Under the pieces are notes generated by a model. That model worked only from the letters and a program-made list of their open reading frames with translations, was not told the DNA's origin and did not search any database. A stretch of DNA of 64,000 bases from Aestuariibaculum lutulentum (lineage in GTDB: Bacteria; Bacteroidota; Bacteroidia; Flavobacteriales; Flavobacteriaceae): assembly GCF_032926325.1 (NCBI RefSeq), contig NZ_CP136709.1, forward strand, positions 161,501 to 225,500. The letters are read 5' to 3'. Position 1 is the stretch's first letter; each line of letters starts with the position of its first letter. Shown here one piece after another: positions 43,989 through 53,118 of this stretch. The translations under genes and the position numbers were made by a program.

Positions 43989-44738
43989 TTAAAATGCGTT
44001 TACGATAGCAAAAAAGTCTTCGGCGTTTAAAGATGCGCCTCCAATTAATCCGCCGTCTACGTCTGGTTTAGAGAAAATTTCTACTGCGTTGTTAGGTTTC
44101 ACACTTCCCCCATAAAGGATAGATACAGAATCTGCTACTACTGCACCGTATTTATCGGCTAATGTTTTTCTAATGAAGGCGTGCATATCCTGTGCCTGCT
44201 CCGGACTTGCTGTTTCTCCTGTTCCAATAGCCCAAACCGGCTCGTATGCCAATACAATACTTTTAAAAGCATCTGCCTCCAAATGAAATAAAGCATTTTT
44301 TATCTGGCTTTCGACAACATTCTCGTGATTTCCTGATTTTCTGTCGGCTAATTCTTCACCAAAACAGAAAATAACACGCATGTCGTTTGCTAAAGCGGCA
44401 TCAACCTTTTTAGCTAACATCTCGTCGGTTTCATTAAAGTATTCACGACGCTCGCTATGTCCTAAAATAACGGTTTCTACCCCTACGCTTTTAAGCATCG
44501 TAGCACTTACTTCTCCTGTATACGCTCCGTTTGCAGCAAAGTGCATGTTTTGAGCGATAACCTCAATACCTGAACCTTTTAAGCTGTTATATGCCGGATA
44601 TAAGTTGGTTGCCGTTGGCGCTACCATAACTTCTGCATCCGACGTTTTTGTTTGTCCTTTTAAACTTGCAATTAACGATTCTGTTTCACTTAAATCGTTA
44701 TTCATCTTCCAGTTTCCTGCTACAATTTGTGCTCTCAT
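43989..44738 (-). CDS. tpiA: Triose-phosphate isomerase
   Basis: 249 residues, the usual length. The active site is complete: GNWKMN (Lys13-type), ILGHSERREYF (His) and VLAYEPVWAIGTG (catalytic Glu), plus the phosphate-binding loop SILYGGSVKP and GGLIGGASL. It interconverts dihydroxyacetone phosphate and glyceraldehyde 3-phosphate in the cytoplasm. The gene sits 48 bp after the TlpA-like gene in a minus-strand housekeeping cluster. Confidence 0.98.
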   Translation of the reverse strand: MRAQIVAGNWKMNNDLSETESLIASLKGQTKTSDAEVMVAPTATNLYPAYNSLKGSGIEVIAQNMHFAANGAYTGEVSATMLKSVGVETVILGHSERREYFNETDEMLAKKVDAALANDMRVIFCFGEELADRKSGNHENVVESQIKNALFHLEADAFKSIVLAYEPVWAIGTGETASPEQAQDMHAFIRKTLADKYGAVVADSVSILYGGSVKPNNAVEIFSKPDVDGGLIGGASLNAEDFFAIVNAF

Positions 44739-44786
44739 GTTACTGTTACCCCGTTTAGTTTAAGGGATTTTTATTTTAGTTGTTAG

Positions 44787-45275
44787 TTATAAAATTTCTT
44801 TAATGCGCTGGTCGTCGGCTTCAATCGCTTTAAACAGTTTAATTTTTCCTGATTTATCGACAACCATATATCTTGGAATCCAATCCAACTGAACAAAGGT
44901 TCCGAAAGGTCCCTTCCACCCCGATTGCATAAAATAATGCTCGCCGTTTACTTCATACTTTTCAATACCCTTTTTCCAGGCTTCTTTAGTTTTATCCAAT
45001 GATAAAAACAAATAGGTTACTTCTCCAAATTGATCCTGAAGGTCATGTACTTTAGGCATACCTTTAATACAATCGCTGCACCAGGACGCCCAAATATCAA
45101 TGACCACGGTTTGACCTTTATATTGCTTTATGATGTCCTTAAATTTTACGGTTTCACCATTTAGGGTCTCAAAAGTATCGTTTAATGCTTCTTTTGTAAA
45201 TTTAGTTGGCTGATCCTGTGCCACGCAACTTAACATACTGAAACAAAAAACAACACTTAATACTAATAATCTCAT
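44787..45275 (-). CDS. TlpA-like thioredoxin-fold lipoprotein
   Basis: 162 residues with a lipobox-like signal (SMLSCVAQ, Cys17). The thioredoxin fold has IDIWASWCSDCIKGMP, a CxxC site reading CSDC, then the conserved Pro in LDWIPRYMVVDKSGKI. It would be a periplasmic thiol-disulfide reductase of the TlpA/ResA type. It lies 24 bp after the permease gene and upstream of tpiA. Partner proteins cannot be read from the sequence. Confidence 0.9.
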   Translation of the reverse strand: MRLLVLSVVFCFSMLSCVAQDQPTKFTKEALNDTFETLNGETVKFKDIIKQYKGQTVVIDIWASWCSDCIKGMPKVHDLQDQFGEVTYLFLSLDKTKEAWKKGIEKYEVNGEHYFMQSGWKGPFGTFVQLDWIPRYMVVDKSGKIKLFKAIEADDQRIKEIL

Positions 45276-45299
45276 TCTAGCTAATTTTTAAATGCAAAT

Positions 45300-46331
45300 T
45301 TACTGTAGTTTTACTTTAGGGTCTAACCAAACGTAAACTATATCTACAAAAATATTAATAATTATAAAGAGTAATGCTATTATTAACACCGCACCCATAA
45401 TTACAGGTAAATCTAGTGTATTTAAAGCATTTACAATTTCCTTTCCTAAACCATTCCAACCAAAAATATACTCTACGAAAACCGCTCCAGCCAACATAGA
45501 GGCAAACCAACCTGAAATGGCTGTAACCACCGGATTCAAAGCATTTTTTACTGCGTGACGCCTAATAATTTGAAATTCGCTTAAGCCTTTAGCTCTTGCT
45601 GTTCGAATATAATCCTGATTGAAAACTTCAAGCAACGAATTACGCATCAACTGAATAACTACAGCCAATGGGCGAATCCCTAAGACAATTGCAGGTAGAA
45701 TTAAATTCTTCCATTTAATATGCATGGCTTCACCAAAATCGTCCAGTTCATATAAACTCCCTGTCATTTCTAAATTGGTGTATTCATGAAGAACATAACC
45801 GAAAAACCAGGCAAATAAAATAGCACTGAAAAACGACGGTACGCTCATACCAAACGTACTGAAAATCTGTATGGTTTTATCTAACCAGGTGTCTTTGTAT
45901 AAGGCTGAAACGATACCCAATAAAATGCCAAACAGCATAGCAATAACTATTGAGGATATAGCCAACACAAAGGTATTTGGTAAGGTTTCACCCAATACCT
46001 GGGTAACCTTCTTACCTTGTTTGGTAAACGATTCGCGTAAATATGGAAATTTTAATACCATTGTAGTTTTTCCTATTGTAAACAATTTGACCGCCCTGTA
46101 TTTGTCAGACTGTAAATACGTGTAATCTTCTAGATTTGTAGAATGAAACGATAAAAGTGATAAATCATTCAGATAATAAAAATATTGGGTACTTACCGGC
46201 TTATCGAATCCGTATTTCTGTTTAACAATAGCCAACTGATTACTGTCTTCATTTTGTCCCAGCATCATCTGTGCCGGGTCTCCAGGAAGCACATTAAATA
46301 AAAAGAATATTACAGTAACTACCCCAAACAA
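45300..46331 (-). CDS. OppB/DppB-type ABC transporter permease
   Basis: At least 343 residues with six membrane segments. The EAA-type loop of peptide permeases (DYIRTARAKGLSEFQIIRRHAVKNALNPVVT) and the N-terminal FGVVTVIFFLFNVLPGDPAQMML are diagnostic. The coordinates start at a TTG, but the frame is open upstream to 46388 and reads LISYLLNKITYAFLTLFGVV, the expected first membrane helix. That points to a non-AUG start such as CTG at 46376, 1 nt after the preceding stop. The protein would move oligopeptides through the inner membrane, but no ATPase or binding-protein gene is adjacent. An insert between helices 1 and 2 (about 30-100) is longer than in Escherichia coli DppB. Confidence 0.88.
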   Translation of the reverse strand: MFGVVTVIFFLFNVLPGDPAQMMLGQNEDSNQLAIVKQKYGFDKPVSTQYFYYLNDLSLLSFHSTNLEDYTYLQSDKYRAVKLFTIGKTTMVLKFPYLRESFTKQGKKVTQVLGETLPNTFVLAISSIVIAMLFGILLGIVSALYKDTWLDKTIQIFSTFGMSVPSFFSAILFAWFFGYVLHEYTNLEMTGSLYELDDFGEAMHIKWKNLILPAIVLGIRPLAVVIQLMRNSLLEVFNQDYIRTARAKGLSEFQIIRRHAVKNALNPVVTAISGWFASMLAGAVFVEYIFGWNGLGKEIVNALNTLDLPVIMGAVLIIALLFIIINIFVDIVYVWLDPKVKLQ

Positions 46332-46377
46332 CGTGAGGAAAGCATAAGTAATTTTATTTAATAAGTAGCTAATCAGT

Positions 46378-47697
46378 TTATTCTTGTTTTAATACCGCTT
46401 TTACTAACGACGTATAATTTGTTTTATTGACTTTATTGATAGAATCTAACTCATTCCCTTCCTTTACTTCCTTTAAAACGTGCAGAGATTCTATTGTTTC
46501 TTCATCTAACGCTCCCAAAGCCTCTTCTGTTGAAATTTCATCATCAATCAAATATAGAGTTCCATCATCTTTTACTGCTTCAGGTTTTCTCTCAACCTTC
46601 GGTAATTGTAAAGTTTCAATATCATTCCAGTGCACTTTCTGCTGAATGGTTCCCTGATCCATTTCAATAATACCCGGATTAGCACGAACTACAGTTTTTA
46701 AAGCTTTTTCATCGCATAAATACCATTCAAAATCTAAACCATAAGTTGCGTTGATTTTTTGTTTAGCATCATCACCTGAAGCTGTTAAACCAATAACCGT
46801 ATAGCCTAAACCTTTTGCGCGTTCTGAAAATATTTTAAGCTTTTCTGCGCCTTCTTTCTCTATCTTCTCCAGACTGTATGATACAATAACAATTACATTA
46901 TCTTCATGTAAAAAGTATTCGGTTAAATCATCTCCATTTGAATTTTCTATTGAAAAATCATAAATCGGAGGTTGATAACCTTCATCGAGAACTTCAGTAT
47001 CTACACTTACAAAATTACCATCAACAGAAGGGTAATCTCCTAAAGTTTTAATCACTTCCTCTTTACCATTTACGTTAAATTTCCAGCTATATTCTATAAC
47101 AGGTTTTGGTGCGTCATCTGGAGTAGACATACCTTCTTCGATATTTGCTCCTATTTTATACGCTCTGAAATCTACTACCGGCAAATGCATTAATACATGA
47201 AATCCTAACCATAAGCAGAAAATAAAGCTCAACATTGCTAAAATGGTTGTTGGCAATTGTGTGAATACCGGTGTAATGTATTTTTTTCCAATGAATAATA
47301 TTAAAATGAACACCAACAGAATAACATCTTTAGTGAAACTCTCCCAAGGGGTTAGTTTTAAAGCATCACCAAAACATCCACAATCTTTAACCTTATCGAA
47401 ATACGCCGAATAAAAGGTTAAAAAGGTAAAGAACACAATCATGCCTAATAAACTCCAAACCGTAAATTTAGGTTTGTAACCAATCAGTAAAAATACGCCC
47501 AAAATCACCTCAAATACCACAACAAAAATGGAAATCATTAAGGCATATGGCTCTAAAAAGGGAATGTTTAAAACATCTTGACTAAAATATTCCTGTAATT
47601 TATAGGAAAACCCAAGTGGGTCGTTAAGTTTTATTAATCCGGAAATTATAAATAATACACCAACAAATATGCGGCTTAGGGCAACTAAAATTTTCAT
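46378..47697 (-). CDS. DoxX-like membrane protein (BT_3928-type)
   Basis: 439 residues. The N-terminal ~190 residues are a DoxX/MauE-like four-to-five-helix domain, ILVALSRIFVGVLFIISGLIKLNDPLGFSYKLQEYF, with a conserved DCGCFGDALKLTPWESF loop holding Cys-Gly-Cys. The C-terminal part (about 195-439) is soluble and has VIVIVSYSLEKIEKEGAEKLKIFSERAKGLGYTVIGLTAS, a thioredoxin-like segment without a CxxC. Bacteroidota members occur beside DUF1599 and TlpA-like genes, as here. A redox role is suggested but not proven. One bp separates it from DUF1599. Confidence 0.82.
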   Translation of the reverse strand: MKILVALSRIFVGVLFIISGLIKLNDPLGFSYKLQEYFSQDVLNIPFLEPYALMISIFVVVFEVILGVFLLIGYKPKFTVWSLLGMIVFFTFLTFYSAYFDKVKDCGCFGDALKLTPWESFTKDVILLVFILILFIGKKYITPVFTQLPTTILAMLSFIFCLWLGFHVLMHLPVVDFRAYKIGANIEEGMSTPDDAPKPVIEYSWKFNVNGKEEVIKTLGDYPSVDGNFVSVDTEVLDEGYQPPIYDFSIENSNGDDLTEYFLHEDNVIVIVSYSLEKIEKEGAEKLKIFSERAKGLGYTVIGLTASGDDAKQKINATYGLDFEWYLCDEKALKTVVRANPGIIEMDQGTIQQKVHWNDIETLQLPKVERKPEAVKDDGTLYLIDDEISTEEALGALDEETIESLHVLKEVKEGNELDSINKVNKTNYTSLVKAVLKQE

Positions 47698-47698
47698 A

Positions 47699-48235
47699 TT
47701 AAGCGTTTAAGTGAATTAGGGCAAATACAGCATAATTAATCATGTCCTGATAGTTGGCATCAATACCTTCACTAACCAAGGTTTTTCCGGCATTGTTTTC
47801 AATCTGTTTAACTCGCAATAATTTTTGCAGAATTAAATCGGTTAAGCTGCTTACACGCATATCTCGCCAGGCCTCACCGTAGTCATGGTTTTTATCTTCC
47901 ATCAACTTTTTAGTGATAGCTACTTGCTTTTCATAAAGTTCAGTAACTTCCTCGGTCGATAAGTCCGGCTGATCGGCAATACCTTTTTCAATCTGTATCA
48001 AAGCCATAATACAGTAATTTATAATCCCAATAAATTCGCTTACTTCTCCCTCGTCTACTTTACGCACATCGTTCTCTTGAAGACTGCGAATGCGCTGGGC
48101 TTTAATAAAAATCTGATCGGTTAAAGACGGTAAACGCATAATGCGCCACGCACAACCATAATCAGACATTTTCTTGATAAATAAACTTTTACAGGTATCT
48201 ATAACAGCATCGTATTGCTTTGAAGTATCTTGCAT
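47699..48235 (-). CDS. DUF1599 protein with two repeats
   Basis: 178 residues made of two copies of the DUF1599 module: MSDYGCAWRIMRLPSLTDQIFIKAQRIRSL (about 18-47) and NHDYGEAWRDMRVSSLTDLILQKLLRVKQI (about 116-145), each followed by a helix with INYCIMALIQ or INYAVFALIH. The function is unknown to me. The paired acidic and aromatic residues suggest an all-helical nucleotide-related fold, but that is a guess. It is the first gene of the minus-strand cluster through tpiA and is divergent from folP. Confidence 0.85.
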   Translation of the reverse strand: MQDTSKQYDAVIDTCKSLFIKKMSDYGCAWRIMRLPSLTDQIFIKAQRIRSLQENDVRKVDEGEVSEFIGIINYCIMALIQIEKGIADQPDLSTEEVTELYEKQVAITKKLMEDKNHDYGEAWRDMRVSSLTDLILQKLLRVKQIENNAGKTLVSEGIDANYQDMINYAVFALIHLNA

Positions 48236-48429
48236 GTATAAAATTGAATTTTGGGTAAATTTCGCTTAAATTGTTTAAAGTTCAAAAGCAAGAGCCTTAA
48301 AGTTTATTTAATATTTATTTTATAATGAATACCTACTTGTAATTCTTTAATTTTACACGGCTTATTCGATTACTGAATACAAGACCATTTTATTAAAATG
48401 CGTCACATTTTAAGATTTAGAACACCATT

Positions 48430-49254
48430 ATGACCATAAACTGCAAAGGAGAACTCATCGATTTATCAACGCCAAAAGTGATGGGAATTTTAAACATCAC
48501 CCCTGATTCTTTCTATGATGGCGGAAAACATAAAAATGAAGCCGACATTTTAAATCATGTGGAAACCATGCTTAATGAAGGCGCAACGTTCATTGATGTT
48601 GGCGCTTACAGTTCAAGACCCAACGCTGCTTTTGTAACAGAAACAGAAGAACTTCAGCGCATCACTCCTATTATCGATTTAATTCTGAAATCTTTCCCTG
48701 AAACTTTAATCTCAGTAGATACGTTTAGAAGTGCTGTTGCCAAACAAGCCATTGAATCGGGTGCAGCCATAATTAATGATATTTCAGCAGGACTGTTAGA
48801 TGAAAATATGCTGCCTACGGTTGCCGATTTGCATGTTCCGTATATTATGATGCACATGCGTGGCACACCACAAACCATGCAGCAATTCACCAAATACGAT
48901 AATCTAACAAAAGATATTTTATTCTATTTCTCCGAACGCATTGCAGCTGCCAGAGCTTTAGGGATTATAGATGTTATTGTAGATCCTGGTTTCGGATTTT
49001 CGAAAACTCTGGAGCAGAATTATGAGCTAATGAAACACCTAGAGCTTTTTAAAATGCTCGATAAAGCCTTACTTGTAGGTGTATCCAGAAAATCGATGAT
49101 TTACAAATACCTCGACACCAATCCACAGGAAGCGTTAAACGGCACAAGCATTTTAAATACCGTCGCTTTACAGAAAGGCGCTGCTATTTTACGTGTTCAT
49201 GATGTTAAGGAAGCCATGGAATGTGTTAAGCTAATGGAAGCCTTAAATAATTAA
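48430..49254 (+). CDS. folP: Dihydropteroate synthase
   Basis: 274 residues, the family length. All signature stretches are present: MGILNITPDSFYDGGK, FIDVGAYSSRP, SVDTFRSAVAKQAIESGAAIINDIS, MHMRGTPQTMQ, DPGFGFSKTLEQNYELM and GVSRKSMIYKYL. It condenses dihydropterin pyrophosphate with p-aminobenzoate in folate synthesis and is the sulfonamide target. Thirty-five bp separate it from cdaA. Starts with ATG at 48430. Confidence 0.98.
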   Translation: MTINCKGELIDLSTPKVMGILNITPDSFYDGGKHKNEADILNHVETMLNEGATFIDVGAYSSRPNAAFVTETEELQRITPIIDLILKSFPETLISVDTFRSAVAKQAIESGAAIINDISAGLLDENMLPTVADLHVPYIMMHMRGTPQTMQQFTKYDNLTKDILFYFSERIAAARALGIIDVIVDPGFGFSKTLEQNYELMKHLELFKMLDKALLVGVSRKSMIYKYLDTNPQEALNGTSILNTVALQKGAAILRVHDVKEAMECVKLMEALNN

Positions 49255-49289
49255 TCTTATTTTACTAAATTTACCAAAACCCATTCGCC

Positions 49290-50075
49290 TTGGATATATT
49301 TAATGACCTTCTAAAATTTTCTGTTGTCGACATTATAGACGTGTTTTTAGTAGCCCTGCTACTCTATTATGTTTATAAACTTATTAAAGGTACTGTTGCC
49401 ATCAATATTTTTATTGGAATCATCATTACTTATCTGGTATGGCGCCTTACCGAATTCCTTAACATGGAATTGCTCTCCGGCATTTTTGGAGGATTTATGA
49501 AAGTGGGGATTATTGCTCTTATTGTTGTCTTTCAACCTGAAATCAGAAAGTTTCTGCTTATGGTAGGATCAACAAATTTTAAACGTCGTCGTAGTTTTTT
49601 TAAGCAATTTAGCTTTTTAAAAACCGAATCTATCGATGAGACTAATGTCGATGCTATTTTATCGGCCTGCACTAAAATGGGGCAATCGCGTACCGGAGCT
49701 TTAATTGTTTTTGAACGCAACAACAATCTTGATTTTTTGAGTTCTACGGGCGATGAAATGAATATAAAAGTGACCCAGCCAATTATTGAAAGTATCTTTT
49801 TCAAGAACAGTCCGTTACACGATGGTGCCATTATTGTAAGCAACAACATTGTGAAAGCTACCCGTGTAATTCTACCATTAAACAATGAAAAAACGGTTCC
49901 AAAACGATTTGGTTTACGTCACCGAGCTGCCATTGGTGTTACTGAAAGAACCGATGCCCTGGCTTTGGTTGTTAGTGAAGAAACCGGACAAATCTCCTAT
50001 TTTAAAGACGGCGAATTTATTGTATTCGATAATACTGAAACCCTGAAATCACTTATTAAAGAAGATTTAGCTTAA
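49290..50075 (+). CDS. cdaA: Diadenylate cyclase CdaA
   Basis: 261 residues from a TTG start at 49290. The resulting N-terminus MDIFNDLLKFSVVDIIDVFLVALLLYYVYKL matches the family, and no ATG fits. Three membrane helices (about 12-80) precede the DAC domain with the DGA motif in SPLHDGAIIVSN and RHR in RFGLRHRAAIGVTE. It joins two ATP into cyclic di-AMP. The folP-cdaA order is common in Bacteroidota. The 3' end overlaps the convergent ABC exporter gene by 4 bp. Confidence 0.95.
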   Translation: MDIFNDLLKFSVVDIIDVFLVALLLYYVYKLIKGTVAINIFIGIIITYLVWRLTEFLNMELLSGIFGGFMKVGIIALIVVFQPEIRKFLLMVGSTNFKRRRSFFKQFSFLKTESIDETNVDAILSACTKMGQSRTGALIVFERNNNLDFLSSTGDEMNIKVTQPIIESIFFKNSPLHDGAIIVSNNIVKATRVILPLNNEKTVPKRFGLRHRAAIGVTERTDALALVVSEETGQISYFKDGEFIVFDNTETLKSLIKEDLA

Positions 50076-51841
50076 ACGACTTCCTCCTTTAAAAACTGAA
50101 CTTCATATAAGTTTTTGTAATACCCGTTTGCTTTTTGAAGCAATTCGTCATGTGTACCCTGTTCTACAATTTCACCGGCATCCATCACTAAAATTTTATC
50201 AGCTTTTTTAATGGTTGCTAAACGGTGAGCAATAACAATCGAGGTTCTGCCTTTGGTTATTTTATCCGTCGCATTTTGAATCAATTGCTCTGAATACGAA
50301 TCTACCGAAGATGTAGCTTCATCTAACACCAAAATACTCGGATTGGTTACATAAGCTCTTAAAAACGAAATTAACTGACGTTGCCCAGAGGATAACATCA
50401 CCCCGCGTTCTTTAACATTATAATGATAACCGCCCGGTAAACTGGTTATAAAATCATGAACACCAATTTCTTTAGCCGCCGCTTCAACTTGAGCCTCAGT
50501 AATTTCCGGATTATTTAAAGTAATATTATTTAAAATCGTATCGGCAAATAAAAACACATCCTGCAATACAACAGCTATTTGCGTACGTAACGAGGCTAAA
50601 GTCACCTCTTTAATATCTACGCCATCAATGGCAATCAAGCCGTCTTTAATTTCATAAAAACGATTTAATAAATTAATGATGGTTGACTTACCTGCTCCGG
50701 TTGCTCCAACAATAGCGATGGTTTCACCTGCTTTCACATCAAATGAAATGCCTTTCAATACTTCTTCGTCATCAACATAACTAAACACGACATTTTTAAA
50801 TGCAATATCTCCTTTAAAATGATCCGCTACTATGGTTCCGTTATCATCAATTTGCGAAGTGGTATCTATTACTTTAAATACACGAGTTGCAGCCACCATA
50901 CCCATTTGCAGGGTGTTAAACTTATCGGCTATCTGACGTAAAGGTCTGAAGAGCATCGGGATAAACATGATAAACGCAATTAAATCGCCCTGCGATACTT
51001 CATGATTTTCTAACACAATGCTTAATCCGCCATACCAGGCTACCGCCCCAATACATACCGAAGACACCAAATCGGCCAACGGAAAAAATATCGAGTTGTA
51101 CCAAACGGTTTTTAACCAGCCCTTTTTGTGACGTTCATTAATCTCCATGAAGTTTTTATACTCTACATCTTCACGTGTGAACAGTTGTAGAATTTTCATT
51201 CCGGTTAAACGTTCCTGAACAAATGAATTCAGATTAGATACTTCATTTCTAACCTCTTCAAAAGCCACCTTCATGTATTTTTGAAAAATACGTGTCGCAT
51301 ACATAAGCACAGGAAGCATCACAAAAACAATTAAACTTAAGCGCCAGTTGATATAAACCATTACCCCAAACACAACCACCATAGCCAGTAAATCCCTAAA
51401 AATCATGAACAGTCCCTGTCCGAATATATCGGCAATACGTTCCATATCGGTTACGGCTCTGGTAATTAACACCCCTACCGATGAATTATCGTAATACTTC
51501 ATCTTGAATTTTAGCAGGTGATTAAATAATTTCACTCGCACATCTTCAACCAGATTTTGTCCCAACCAGGCCGCATAGTAAATAAAGGCCAACTGAAACA
51601 CAGTTTGCAGTATTAACACCCCAAACATAGCCAGTATGTAGTACAAAAATGTCTCAGGTATTTTTACCTCAATACTATTATCTATGGCGTATTTAGTTAT
51701 GTATGGCGTTGCGGCACTTAAAACAGCCAACAATACAACTAAAATTATAAGTACCACAAAGACTACCTTATATGGCTTTATGTATTGAAACAGACGTTTA
51801 AACAATACAACGTCGAATATATTTTCTTTTGTTTTACTCAT
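50072..51841 (-). CDS. ABC exporter, fused membrane and ATPase domains (MsbA/MdlB-like)
   Basis: 589 residues. Six membrane helices (about 20-320) form the type I exporter core. The ATPase half has Walker A GATGAGKSTIINLL, signature LSSGQRQLISFLRAYV and Walker B ILVLDEATSSVD, with an H-loop in IVIAHRLATI. It works as a homodimer or heterodimer exporting lipids or drugs from the inner membrane. Its substrate is not evident. The start codon overlaps the truA stop (TAATG). Confidence 0.95.
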   Translation of the reverse strand: MSKTKENIFDVVLFKRLFQYIKPYKVVFVVLIILVVLLAVLSAATPYITKYAIDNSIEVKIPETFLYYILAMFGVLILQTVFQLAFIYYAAWLGQNLVEDVRVKLFNHLLKFKMKYYDNSSVGVLITRAVTDMERIADIFGQGLFMIFRDLLAMVVVFGVMVYINWRLSLIVFVMLPVLMYATRIFQKYMKVAFEEVRNEVSNLNSFVQERLTGMKILQLFTREDVEYKNFMEINERHKKGWLKTVWYNSIFFPLADLVSSVCIGAVAWYGGLSIVLENHEVSQGDLIAFIMFIPMLFRPLRQIADKFNTLQMGMVAATRVFKVIDTTSQIDDNGTIVADHFKGDIAFKNVVFSYVDDEEVLKGISFDVKAGETIAIVGATGAGKSTIINLLNRFYEIKDGLIAIDGVDIKEVTLASLRTQIAVVLQDVFLFADTILNNITLNNPEITEAQVEAAAKEIGVHDFITSLPGGYHYNVKERGVMLSSGQRQLISFLRAYVTNPSILVLDEATSSVDSYSEQLIQNATDKITKGRTSIVIAHRLATIKKADKILVMDAGEIVEQGTHDELLQKANGYYKNLYEVQFLKEEVV

Positions 51842-52584
51842 TACAGTCTTATATCGTTATTATAAGCCACTTCGGTTAAATACAAGGCGTGACCCGGAAC
51901 CGAATAGCCGGCCTCACTCCTGTCTTTAGATTTTATTATGGTATGTAAATCGTCTACAGCAATTTTACCCAAACCAATGTTGACCATGGTACCTACAATG
52001 GCACGTACCATATTTCGCAAAAACCTGTCGGCTTTAATTACAAAATGAAGCTCGTCGTCTTTAAAAAACCACTCCGCTTTCATAATATCACAATTATATG
52101 TTTTTACATCGGTATTCACTTTCGAAAAACACTGAAAGTCTTTATAGTCGAATAAAATGGTACAAGCTTTCTGCATTTTTTCAACATCTAGTTCTTGCTT
52201 TATATAATATGCTGCATCGACATTAAACACATTCTTTTTTAATGTAATGCGATACAAATACGCTCGACTTAACGCATCGAAACGGGCATGAGCCTCGGGT
52301 TTTACCTTAAAAATCTCGTGTATCGCCACATCTTTAGGTAAAAACGCATTGAGCTTATACATTAAATGCGCTTCATCAATTTCAATATCGGTATCAAAAT
52401 GAGCGAACATCTGTGTGGCATGTACACCGGTGTCAGTGCGGCCGGCACCAACAATAGCGATAGGTGTTTTTAAAAGCGTACTTAAGCCCTTCTCAATCAC
52501 TTCCTGAACCGAAATTGCCGTTGGTTGGTTTTGCCAACCATGATATGCACTACCATTGTACGATAGCTCTATAAAATACCTCAA
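51841..52584 (-). CDS. truA: tRNA pseudouridine(38-40) synthase
   Basis: 247 residues, the family length. The catalytic Asp lies in VGAGRTDTGVHATQMFAHFDT (Asp52), with HARFDALSRAYLYRI, HFVIKADRFLRNMVRAIVGTMVNIG and SEAGYSVPGHALYLTEV as further family blocks. It modifies U38-U40 in the anticodon arm of tRNAs. It is the first gene of the truA-ABC exporter pair and is preceded by a long non-coding region with a repeat. Confidence 0.96.
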   Translation of the reverse strand: MRYFIELSYNGSAYHGWQNQPTAISVQEVIEKGLSTLLKTPIAIVGAGRTDTGVHATQMFAHFDTDIEIDEAHLMYKLNAFLPKDVAIHEIFKVKPEAHARFDALSRAYLYRITLKKNVFNVDAAYYIKQELDVEKMQKACTILFDYKDFQCFSKVNTDVKTYNCDIMKAEWFFKDDELHFVIKADRFLRNMVRAIVGTMVNIGLGKIAVDDLHTIIKSKDRSEAGYSVPGHALYLTEVAYNNDIRL

Positions 52585-52677
52585 ATTGCTTTAATCGTTT
52601 TGTTGAAATAGCAAAGATAGACAGTTTTGGTATTCCGGCGAAAACCACCGTCTTAATTCTATATTAAAAGATGGGTT

Positions 52678-52773
52678 TGGGCCTTACCCCTCGGGTCGGG
52701 CTATACGCTATTAGTTTTGCTTATGCAAAAGCTAGCCGCTACTATCCCTAACGCGAAGCATTCACGATTTCCA
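52678..52773. repeat. Modular intergenic repeat, copy 1
   Basis: Three blocks lie in order: CCTCGGGTCGGGCTATACGC (block 1), then ATCCCTAACGCG (block 2), then ATTCACGATTTCC (block 3). Between blocks 1 and 2 a small hairpin (TTTTGC-TTAT-GCAAAA) occurs. A second copy with the same blocks, inverted and in a different order, is at 57086-57197. Confidence 0.7.
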
Positions 52774-53118
52774 AAATGAAATAAAAATGCATGAATAATC
52801 AATAACTCTGTTAAATAGCAACTAACTTAAATTCTAAAAGTCACTTTGTATCATAATTTATCCTTTTGAGGAAATTTAATTTAATCATAAAGTATAAACA
52901 GACCTAAAACATTACACTATCTAATAAAAAATCTGCTTTCAAATTAAACAAACACAAATATAATTGTTAAAATTTTCACAAAATTATTTCCTCCTTTTTA
53001 TATTTTTTTGTCAAATATTAATTTCATGCACTAAATAAAAATAGCCTGTATATAAAGCATTTTATAATTAATAGATTAATCAATTTCATTTTTTAATAAT
53101 AATTATTTTGTTTTTGTT
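52774..53118. other. AT-rich intergenic region
   Basis: About 345 bp without a convincing coding frame or RNA gene. It is very AT-rich, with T-runs before the ATG at 53119, and presumably holds the promoter of the NEW3/ABC operon. I could not pick a -7 box with confidence. Confidence 0.5.

Noticed and set aside
49532..49885. 117-codon antisense frame within cdaA
   Set aside because: Lies wholly inside the conserved DAC-domain gene and has no family motif.
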